This document shows positions 1 through 5,392 of a DNA stretch of 16,101 nucleotides, one piece after another. How positions within the stretch are numbered: the first letter of the stretch is position 1; every line of letters starts with the position of its first letter. The DNA is from Methanobacteriota archaeon. GTDB lineage: Archaea; Halobacteriota; Methanosarcinia; Methanosarcinales; Methanosarcinaceae. The position numbers and the translations under genes were made by a program. The notes under the pieces were generated by a model. The model did not search any database. It was not told where the DNA came from and saw only the letters and a program-made list of their open reading frames with translations. The stretch covers positions 1-16,101 of the forward strand of contig JAUPKV010000143.1 of the NCBI GenBank assembly GCA_030837265.1, given 5' to 3'.

Positions 1-948
1 CTTCCTGAAGCCAGTTTCCGTACGAATATAAGCTTCGGTAATGCTCCTCTAATCGTCCAGTTCAACGATACTTCTAAATACGCAACTGGCTGGAGTTGGA
101 CTTTCGGCGACGGTGGAACTTCAACTGAACAGAACCCGGTACACAATTACTCTAAAGCCGGAACCTATAATGTTACCCTTAAAGCGAGCAACGAAAACGG
201 TAGCAGTTCATCTACCACTACAATTTTGGCAAAACAACTTCCTGAAGCCAGTTTCCGTACGAATATAAGCCTCGGTAATGCTCCCTTATCCGTCCAGTTC
301 AACGATACTTCCAAATATGCAACTAACTGGAACTGGGTTTTTGGGAACGGCGATACTTCAACTGAGCAGAACCCGGTATACACTTACTTACAAGCTGGTA
401 ACTATACAGTTACTCTTGAAGCAATCAACGAAAACGGTAGCAGCTCATCCACCACTTTAATTTTGGCAAAGTTACTTCCCAAAGCAAATTTCAGCATGAA
501 TGCTACTAACGGTAATCCTCCTCTCACAATCCAGTTTAATGATAGTTCCAATTACGCCACTAGCTGGAGTTGGGTCTTCGGCGACGGAGGTGCATCAACT
601 GAGCAGAACCCGGTACACACTTTCTTAAAAACCGGTAACTACACAGTTACCCTCAAAGCAAGCAACGAAAACGGTAGCAGTTCATTCAACACTACAGTTT
701 TGGCAAAACAACTTCCAACCGCAGACTTTAAAACTAATGTAACTAAGGGCAACGTTCCCCTTTATGTCCAGTTTACAGATCTCTCCCTTAATGCGGAATC
801 GAGGAGTTGGGACTTTACCAGTGACGGGACTGTGGATTCCGGCGATTTGAATCCTGTGTATACTTACAGCACTTCCGGGACATATAATATAACTCTGACA
901 GTCCGCAACGCAAACGGGACCGCCTCGAAAAATACAACAATAACGGTT
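1..948 (+). repeat. Four tandem 237-bp PKD-coding repeats
   Basis: Units begin at 1, 238, 475 and 712, each opening with CTTCC and coding for LP-x-A-x-F. The spacing is 237 bp each time. Units 1 and 2 share their first 32 bases exactly and stay very similar at the DNA level. Unit 3 is a little less similar, and unit 4 is clearly diverged. The order suggests recent duplication at the 5' side of the array, which continues outside the window. Confidence 0.9.
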
Positions 949-1272
949 GTTCAAGCAACCAGCACCACTACCACTACCACTACCAGTACCAGTAGTAGCA
1001 GCAGTGGTAGTGGCGGAAGCAGTGGAACCACTAAAACTACCTCTACATCAAAAAGTAAATCAAAATCAAGCGGAACTTCAACACAATCAGTAAGCCTTAC
1101 TCAAAATTCCACTAACAATAGCACAAATATAACAAACATAACCAATGCAACTAATGCAACTAATGTGTCTCAAAACACTACTGACAGTAAAAAATCACCC
1201 GGATTCGAAATGTTTTTCGGTACTGTTAGCCTTCTAGTGGTCTTCATATTTAGGAGATGGAAATCTGCTTAA
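1..1272 (+). CDS. Cell-surface PKD-repeat protein with PGF-CTERM-like tail (5' end outside window)
   Basis: The reading frame is open from base 1 with no start codon, so the N terminus and signal peptide lie upstream of the window. Four PKD (immunoglobulin-like) domains follow at an exact 79-residue period, each with the W-x-FG-D/N-G core, the EQNPV motif in the first three, and a G-x-Y-x-VTL strand. The fourth is more diverged (WDFTSDGTVD). A Ser/Thr-rich, low-complexity stalk follows (about bases 955-1190), with many N-x-S/T sites. The C terminus reads SPGF, then about 15 hydrophobic residues, then RRWK. This matches the PGF-CTERM pattern recognised by archaeosortases, so the protein is probably processed and lipid-anchored at the S-layer surface. 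PKD repeats usually support adhesion or spacing. Its ligand is not visible. No ORF continues it downstream. Confidence 0.9.
   Translation, partial: LPEASFRTNISFGNAPLIVQFNDTSKYATGWSWTFGDGGTSTEQNPVHNYSKAGTYNVTLKASNENGSSSSTTTILAKQLPEASFRTNISLGNAPLSVQFNDTSKYATNWNWVFGNGDTSTEQNPVYTYLQAGNYTVTLEAINENGSSSSTTLILAKLLPKANFSMNATNGNPPLTIQFNDSSNYATSWSWVFGDGGASTEQNPVHTFLKTGNYTVTLKASNENGSSSFNTTVLAKQLPTADFKTNVTKGNVPLYVQFTDLSLNAESRSWDFTSDGTVDSGDLNPVYTYSTSGTYNITLTVRNANGTASKNTTITVVQATSTTTTTTTSTSSSSSGSGGSSGTTKTTSTSKSKSKSSGTSTQSVSLTQNSTNNSTNITNITNATNATNVSQNTTDSKKSPGFEMFFGTVSLLVVFIFRRWKSA
958..1022 (+). repeat. ACC/ACT/AGT triplet tract coding for a Thr/Ser stalk
   Basis: An imperfect trinucleotide tract (ACC, ACT, AGT, AGC) encodes runs of Thr, then Ser, then Gly/Ser. 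It forms the start of the flexible stalk between the last PKD domain and the membrane-proximal tail, and it is prone to length change by slippage. Confidence 0.75.
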
Positions 1273-1625
1273 ATTGATTGAACTCATAGAAAACCAGGTA
1301 AAAGACGTAGAACCGGGATTTCGATTGCATGGGAAATGGTCAAGGTAAGCTTTGTCTGCAAACAAATCCTGAATTTAAGAGTTGATGGTAGTCACTCTGG
1401 GCCAATCCGGTGATATTGAGAACCTCAGTGATTCAGATCAAATTTTGCTTTTGCAGGATTTGATCCAAAATTAAAAGAATCTGGGAAACGAAGTCGTTTT
1501 TAAGACGTGCTCTCAGGCACTAATTATTACAGGAACAGATATTTGATGTAGTAGACCAAATGTGACTTTACACATACCTGTAGTGGCTTTTCAAATTTCG
1601 AAGCTGTAAAATCTGAGGACAAAAT
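1273..1625. other. Gene-poor intergenic stretch, possibly decayed coding DNA
   Basis: No supported gene lies here. Two short open stretches look protein-like but are broken. One, on the + strand at about 1268-1349, overlaps the end of the PKD gene in another frame and reads KLIELIENQVKDVEPGF. The other, at about 1390-1475, reads VTLGQSGDIENLSD. Neither has a start with a ribosome binding site, and I do not recognise either. GC content is higher than in the other intergenic regions here, which fits a decayed gene better than a promoter region. Confidence 0.35.
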
Positions 1626-2072
1626 ATGGATAAAAATGATCTAGCATCATTCTGTCAGAGTTGTGCCGTGCCGGTAGAGAAATCAGGTGAATTATGTATC
1701 AATACTAGAGCTGTGAAACGACGATTCTACATAGACGCGCTTTTCTGGGGATTTGCCCTCTGGCTTATAGGTTATCTTCTTGGCATGGTTCTTTTCTTTG
1801 TCGTGTCACCGGATATGATCGGATGGGTCATCTTACCGATCGGGATAATTATTACTCTCTGGGTGTTATTTAAAAAAGTTAAAGGAATCTCTTTCAGTTA
1901 CTATCTGCAATTGGCGATTGTCTGGACATTGATTGCGATTGTCTTTGATTATCTTTTCATCGTCAAAGCACTAAATCCAGCTGACGGCTATTACAAACTT
2001 GATGTATTTCTGTATTATACCTTAACTTTTATCCTTCCGCTTGCTGCTTATACCCGTAAAAAATCCATTTAA
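1626..2072 (+). CDS. Four-helix membrane protein with a vestigial zinc-ribbon start
   Basis: This 148-residue protein has four predicted membrane segments, at about residues 39-60, 65-83, 92-110 and 124-142. A basic KKVK loop lies between helices 2 and 3 and a positive RKK tail follows helix 4. The N terminus reads FCQSCAVPVEKSGELC. This resembles the first knuckle of the zinc-ribbon domain seen at the start of many methanogen proteins (CQSCGMP-type), but the second CxxC knuckle is missing and only one further Cys (C24) remains. The ATG at 1626 follows a GAGG at 1614-1617. No function is recognised. It could be an integral membrane sensor or simply an orphan. No close neighbour suggests an operon. 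Confidence 0.7.
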   Translation: MDKNDLASFCQSCAVPVEKSGELCINTRAVKRRFYIDALFWGFALWLIGYLLGMVLFFVVSPDMIGWVILPIGIIITLWVLFKKVKGISFSYYLQLAIVWTLIAIVFDYLFIVKALNPADGYYKLDVFLYYTLTFILPLAAYTRKKSI

Positions 2073-2217
2073 TAGTAGAATGCTAAAGGTGAGATAAATC
2101 TTCAATGATTATCTCGATTTGTATCTGACGATGTGGGGGTAAAATTTTTAAGACTGAAGGGTGATATGTAATTGGACGCCGGAGCAAACTGACTTGAAAA
2201 TAGACAATGCAATAAAT

Positions 2218-2232
2218 AATGTATAAAACATT
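2218..2232 (+). promoter_or_regulatory. Putative TATA box inside a small dyad, HD-gene promoter
   Basis: TATAAAA at 2222-2228 lies within an inverted repeat (AATGT, five bases, ACATT). Transcription would begin near 2250, about 45 bases before the likely start codon of the HD-domain gene. This is a prediction from sequence pattern only. Confidence 0.35.
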
Positions 2233-2287
2233 GTAGTTCAGGGTATGGTGCTCATATTTATTGATAAAATGATGCAGCTATTAGAAA

Positions 2288-2761
2288 GTGATGAAAATGG
2301 ACAAAATGAACAGTGAAGTAGTTAGCCAGGCAATCATATTTGGCGCAAAGGCGCATGTCGGGCAGCTTGATGATGCCGGAAAAGACTATTTTATGACCCA
2401 CTGCTGGCAGGTCTTTGAAATTATACGAATCTTATACCCTGAAGACTGTGAATTGCAGGCTGCAGCTCTACTACATGATATATTGGAAGACACCGATGTA
2501 TCATATGATACCCTTGCATCTGAATTCGGTGTTGATGTGGCTAATCTCGTCCAGGAAGTGACTCATGAACGTCGAGCTGATGATTCGGGCTGGTATTTCC
2601 CGTATCTGCACTCAATACGCGGGATTGTCCTGAAATTTGCAGACCGCTCTTCTAATTTATCCCGTATGGAAGGAGTATGGGATACAAAACATATTGAAAA
2701 ATATCTTGAAAAATCGAAATTCTGGCAGTCGGAAGACATGCAGGCAAACGATTTTATATAA
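2288..2761 (+). CDS. SpoT/MESH1-like HD-domain phosphohydrolase
   Basis: The single-domain protein matches the hydrolase half of RelA/SpoT enzymes and the stand-alone MESH1-type hydrolases. It has AHVGQ (residues 22-26) followed by MTH (H38), the metal-binding AALLHDILEDT block (HD at 63-64, ED at 67-68), FGVDVANLVQEVTHE (80-94), and LKFADRSSNL with D119. All expected metal-ligand positions appear present. No synthetase, TGS or ACT domain is present. In the family these enzymes remove the 3' pyrophosphate of (p)ppGpp or act on related nucleotides, so the substrate here is inferred only. The GTG at 2288 is followed by ATGs at 2291, 2297 and 2306. The sequence GAAAGTGAT at 2284-2292 resembles a ribosome binding site, so ATG 2297 or 2306 may be the true start. 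The first conserved region begins well after either. Confidence 0.82.
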   Translation: MMKMDKMNSEVVSQAIIFGAKAHVGQLDDAGKDYFMTHCWQVFEIIRILYPEDCELQAAALLHDILEDTDVSYDTLASEFGVDVANLVQEVTHERRADDSGWYFPYLHSIRGIVLKFADRSSNLSRMEGVWDTKHIEKYLEKSKFWQSEDMQANDFI

Positions 2762-3049
2762 ATATTCATCCCTCTTTTTTAGTTCTTCAAAAGTAGCTAA
2801 AGCAGATAAGATTTAAGCCTCTGTCGGGGCAGTTGTTCTACGTAGTCATCAAAGTAGCTCTCTACCTGCTTGGAGTGTAAGTCTTCGTCAGCTAAAAGGA
2901 TACTGTTCTTTTTAAAAAAGCCGAATAGAAGCAAAGCACTAAAAATTCAATAGGGTCATTCGTTCAAACAGATAAGGGTTCCTTATTTAAAAATATTTAT
3001 GTAAAGTTACTTATCCCCTTTTGCCGAAAGACCCTTTTATTCTCACCAA
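2762..3049. other. Intergenic region with no gene seen
   Basis: This AT-rich stretch between the HD gene and the convergent small secreted-protein gene contains many stops in all frames. Apart from the oligo-T terminator at its left end I see no RNA gene or repeat in it. Confidence 0.5.
2774..2781 (+). terminator. Oligo-T terminator after HD gene
   Basis: A CT6A tract begins 13 bases after the stop codon. Archaeal RNA polymerase terminates at such oligo-T runs without needing a hairpin. Confidence 0.4.
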
Positions 3050-3066
3050 TAACTACCGAAGAGTTA
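3050..3066 (-). terminator. Stem-loop with C(UUCG)G tetraloop after the small secreted-protein gene
   Basis: Read on the minus strand, 11 bases past the stop codon, the RNA would form UAACUC, UUCG, then GUAGUUA. That is a six-pair stem with one bulged U, closed by the very stable C(UUCG)G tetraloop. It may end or stabilise the 3' end of the transcript. No T run follows directly. Confidence 0.35.
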
Positions 3067-3076
3067 TCAAAATCGT

Positions 3077-3388
3077 TTAAACTGTGACACCACTTGTGTC
3101 TACATTGTTAAAGAAGTTGCTAAGGTCGCTGTAATCTCCAGACCCAGTGTTAGACTCGGAATTGCTGGTATCCAATTTATAACCCATATTGTTTAAAAGG
3201 CTTGCAAGTAAGGTACCCAGATCGCTGGGACTAAGCGTGTTGCTGTTAGTGTCGCTAGTTGCGGTAGTTGGTGTAGTTGCAGTGTCCGTACAAGCTGAGC
3301 ATGCTGATGCAGTCAATGATACTACAAACAAAACAGCCAGTAAAACACTAACTGTCTTTTTTATTCTGTCAAATGTTTGTCTTCCCAT
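3077..3388 (-). CDS. Small secreted Ser/Thr/Asn-rich protein
   Basis: This 103-residue protein opens with a basic stretch (RIKK) and a hydrophobic core at about residues 12-26 (VSVLLAVLFVVSL), then TASACSAC. The sequence is a signal peptide with possible cleavage at ASA-C, and a lipid-modified cysteine cannot be excluded. The mature part is low-complexity Thr/Ser/Asn, with one conserved-looking helix (LSPSDLGTLLASLLNNMG) and a short tail (YSDLSNFFNNV). I recognise no family. The ATG is preceded on the minus strand by GGGAGTGA, a strong ribosome binding site, which supports expression. It is divergent from the peroxiredoxin gene. Its general plan (signal peptide, short N/S/T-rich body, a PSDL and LSN motif) recalls the small gene at 8156-8482, though the similarity is weak. 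Confidence 0.7.
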   Translation of the reverse strand: MGRQTFDRIKKTVSVLLAVLFVVSLTASACSACTDTATTPTTATSDTNSNTLSPSDLGTLLASLLNNMGYKLDTSNSESNTGSGDYSDLSNFFNNVDTSGVTV

Positions 3389-3462
3389 TTATTTTCACTC
3401 CCAGATTTTTACTCAATGTGATACATCATTTAGGCTTTTGATTTTTTATTCACTTCCCATCG

Positions 3463-3536
3463 GTAAATCCGTGCGTAAATGGAATTTACTAATTAACCGC
3501 ATTTACTTATATAATCTCAGAATAACTAGTAAATGC
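3463..3536 (-). promoter_or_regulatory. Promoter of the small secreted-protein gene with GTAAAT/ATTTAC operator-like sites
   Basis: A TATA-like ATTATATAAG (minus strand, about 3506-3515) would place transcription start near 3487, leaving a leader of about 100 bases. Around it lie a 6-3-6 dyad (GTAAAT at 3475-3480, ATTTAC at 3484-3489), which covers the predicted start site, and a 9-20-9 dyad (GCATTTACT at 3499-3507, AGTAAATGC at 3528-3536), which encloses the TATA. Another GTAAAT lies at 3463-3468. This arrangement is typical of a repressor-controlled promoter. The regulator is unknown. Confidence 0.4.
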
Positions 3537-3588
3537 AATAACTTTACTATTAATGGATAGGAATGAATTTTAATTGTATCATTTATGT

Positions 3589-3611
3589 AATTATATCCCA
3601 AGGATATAATT
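3589..3611 (+). promoter_or_regulatory. 23-bp perfect palindrome, candidate regulator site for the peroxiredoxin gene
   Basis: The arms AATTATATCC and GGATATAATT are exact inverted copies separated by CAA. The site ends 22 bases before the TATA-like TTTATATT at 3634-3641 and about 124 bases before the start codon. That position suits an activator or a redox-responsive dimeric regulator. The arms also contain TATA-like sequences, so a promoter role cannot be excluded. Confidence 0.45.
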
Positions 3612-3633
3612 TAGAGGGAAACATGTATACGGA

Positions 3634-3641
3634 TTTATATT
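3634..3641 (+). promoter_or_regulatory. Putative TATA box of peroxiredoxin gene
   Basis: TTTATATT fits the methanogen TATA consensus. Transcription would begin near 3665, about 70 bases before the ATG at 3735. Confidence 0.35.
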
Positions 3642-3734
3642 TAGAAAAAAATAAACAAGAAAAGACGTTAATAATATTGTAAGCGAATGATTACTAATAT
3701 TCTAAACGATTTTTACAGAACCTGGGGGATTATC

Positions 3735-4217
3735 ATGAATGAAATAAAGATCGGGGATACGATTCAGGATTTCAGGTTAAGAGATCAGAAAGAAAAAGAA
3801 GTTCATCTTGAGGACTTTAGCGGCAAGAAGGTGCTCCTATCGTTTCATCCGCTTGCCTGGACAAAGGTGTGTGCGGAGCAGATGAAATCACTTGAGGAAA
3901 ATCATGAGCTGTTCGACAAACTGAATACAGTAGCTTTTGGTATAAGTTGCGATCCCGTACCATCAAAAAGAGCCTGGGCAAGGGAACTCGGGATTACGCA
4001 TATCAAATTACTTTCAGACTTCTGGCCACATGGGGAAGTAGCCAGAGAAAACGGGATATTCAGGGAAAAAGAAGGTGTCTCCGAGAGAGCAAATATAATT
4101 GTTGACGAGGAACAAAAAGTAATATTCTTTAAGGTATTTCCGCTGAGCGAACTTCCGGATATCACCGAGATCACAAAAGTCCTGGAGACACATGGTCAGT
4201 CTCAGGCAATAAAATAA
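3735..4217 (+). CDS. Peroxiredoxin (AhpC/TSA family, AhpE/BCP-like)
   Basis: The 160-residue protein has the thioredoxin-fold peroxiredoxin layout: GDTIQDFRLRDQ at the start, then SFHPLAWTKVC. The last carries P39, T43 and the peroxidatic cysteine C46 of the P-x-x-x-T-x-x-C motif. A conserved-type arginine, R118, lies in SERAN. The usual V in GIS-V-D is a cysteine, C72. It would reduce hydrogen peroxide or organic peroxides in the cytoplasm with electrons from a thiol donor. Such enzymes are common in methanogens as oxygen defence. The start at 3735 is chosen because GGGGGATT lies just before it at a fitting distance and because the family begins here. The frame is open further upstream to 3687, but those 16 residues do not look like the family. 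Confidence 0.9.
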   Translation: MNEIKIGDTIQDFRLRDQKEKEVHLEDFSGKKVLLSFHPLAWTKVCAEQMKSLEENHELFDKLNTVAFGISCDPVPSKRAWARELGITHIKLLSDFWPHGEVARENGIFREKEGVSERANIIVDEEQKVIFFKVFPLSELPDITEITKVLETHGQSQAIK

Positions 4218-4326
4218 TAGAACAGAAAAAAGTGGGGAAAAAGGAAAAAGGTTGGAAGCGAATCGGAAAAGAGCAAGGAATGGCTAAAAGGACAAGAGTA
4301 GAGAAAACAAAGTAAAATATCTCTGT

Positions 4327-5265
4327 TCAGATCTCACGCATCTGCAAGTCAATCCCGTTATAGAGTTTCCTTAAGTCTATGCTGAGCCTCCGAGCTTCCA
4401 CTTCCCATATCCTTTTACTGACCCGGATGCTCCCGCCGGCTTTGACAGCTGCCATCCATGCGTATTTTCTAGCTATTTTTTCATTATTCAAAGGAGAGTT
4501 GAAGGTTCTTCCGGTTTTTTCGTTACTGTATTTTTCATTAATCAGGAATTCATAGATTTCCTTGACTCTTTCGAGTAGTTCCTGTTCGTTTTCGGAACCC
4601 GACGCTCCGAAAACGACAAGGTTCCAGAGACGGAACTGCACACTGTGAAGCTCAGAGCTAAGCTTTTTAGAACATGAGGTCACCAGCATTTTTCGAAACT
4701 CAAGAAAAATATCCGTATTTTCGAAAACCGAAGGCAGGATCTCTCCTAATGTGATCATGACATGAATACATTCGTGAAAAAGAATTTTGGCTATCAGAAA
4801 CTCAATTCTTTCCTGCAGGTTCCAGAATCTATTTATAAGAGTCTCATCCCAGAGCTGATAGGGGTTAATCACAATTACGGCCCTATAAACAATCTTTTTT
4901 TCTTTCTTTGAGACGCTCCGTTTCGGATATATGACCATTCCCTGAATTTTGCCAAAAAACTGGATCCTGACTGCAAGGTCCAAGCAGCGTTCCCAGTCCC
5001 CATTTTTTACACACTTTACCCTGTAGTATTTTCCGTCAAAATTAACTTTTGCAAGCAACCGGTACATATCCTTGCTGTGCGTTTTTATCAATGATTTAAT
5101 ACTGGATTCTCGATAGGCCAGGTCAAGATATGGAGCATTCTGGACCGGAGCATAATAAAAATAAGGTGCAGATGAATTAAGTTCACCAAATCTGTAAGGC
5201 CATGAGCCTGAGCTGTCTTGCTGGTCATAATTTTTATCCTCAGTTCGATGAGCCCGCCCTTTCAC
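4327..5265 (-). CDS. Uncharacterised HExxH zincin-like protein
   Basis: This 312-residue cytoplasmic protein has no signal peptide or membrane segment. Its clearest feature is ILFHECIHVMITLGE, an HExxH zinc-binding motif at residues 164-168 inside a helix. That is the signature of zincin metallopeptidases, with H164 and H168 as zinc ligands and E165 as the general base. The third ligand is not obvious. The metzincin pattern is absent, and candidate acidic residues follow at E174 and E182. The N terminus is polar and aromatic-rich, and the C terminus is helical and basic. I cannot place it in a named family, so peptidase activity is inferred. The start is a GTG at 5265, preceded by GAGGAGATG at a good distance. 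The upstream in-frame alternatives are closed by a stop. It lies 127 bases after the adenylyltransferase gene on the same strand but appears to have its own promoter. Confidence 0.72.
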   Translation of the reverse strand: MKGRAHRTEDKNYDQQDSSGSWPYRFGELNSSAPYFYYAPVQNAPYLDLAYRESSIKSLIKTHSKDMYRLLAKVNFDGKYYRVKCVKNGDWERCLDLAVRIQFFGKIQGMVIYPKRSVSKKEKKIVYRAVIVINPYQLWDETLINRFWNLQERIEFLIAKILFHECIHVMITLGEILPSVFENTDIFLEFRKMLVTSCSKKLSSELHSVQFRLWNLVVFGASGSENEQELLERVKEIYEFLINEKYSNEKTGRTFNSPLNNEKIARKYAWMAAVKAGGSIRVSKRIWEVEARRLSIDLRKLYNGIDLQMREI

Positions 5266-5283
5266 GACATCTCCTCACATAAC

Positions 5284-5309
5284 TATCCTATAGAGTATTC
5301 TATAAGATA
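5284..5309 (-). promoter_or_regulatory. 11-4-11 dyad at the predicted transcription start of the HExxH gene
   Basis: On the plus strand TATCCTATAGA (5284-5294) and TCTATAAGATA (5299-5309) are inverted copies with one mismatch, around GTAT. The centre falls at the predicted transcription start. As RNA the mismatch becomes a U-G wobble, giving an unbroken 11-pair hairpin at the 5' end of the message. It is either an operator or an RNA structure. Confidence 0.45.
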
Positions 5310-5320
5310 TTATCACTTAA

Positions 5321-5330
5321 AATATATAAA
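5321..5330 (-). promoter_or_regulatory. Putative TATA box of HExxH gene
   Basis: On the minus strand TTTATATATT is preceded by an A-rich BRE-like sequence. It would start transcription near 5298, about 33 bases before the GTG start codon and its ribosome binding site. Confidence 0.45.
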
Positions 5331-5385
5331 ATTTGATCAATTGGCAAAGAATTTAAATAAAGGTTGATGGCGTCTGAAAAGAGCG

Positions 5386-5392
5386 AAAAAAA
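5386..5392 (-). terminator. Oligo-T terminator after the adenylyltransferase gene
   Basis: On the minus strand a T7 run directly follows the TGA stop, with a second T4 eight bases on. This argues that the adenylyltransferase and HExxH genes are mostly separate transcripts. Confidence 0.4.

Larger units (their letters stand above)
3389..3734. other. Divergent promoter region between secreted-protein and peroxiredoxin genes
   Basis: This 346-base region has no gene. It holds a cluster of GTAAAT/ATTTAC motifs at 3463-3536 on the side of the secreted-protein gene, and a perfect palindrome at 3589-3611 on the side of the peroxiredoxin gene. It also holds at least two TATA-like sequences. These elements are listed separately. 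Confidence 0.6.

Noticed and set aside
2150..2200. GGGTGAT followed by ATG-TAA and TTG, looking like a translation start
   Set aside because: The ATG is followed at once by a stop and the TTG frame closes after six codons, so no gene or convincing leader peptide is supported.
3189..3560. Plus-strand open frame across the small secreted-protein gene and its promoter
   Set aside because: It is antisense to a gene with a good signal peptide and ribosome binding site, and its own product looks random.
3687..3734. Upstream in-frame ATG for the peroxiredoxin
   Set aside because: The extra residues do not resemble the family, and the ATG at 3735 has a clear GGGGGATT site.
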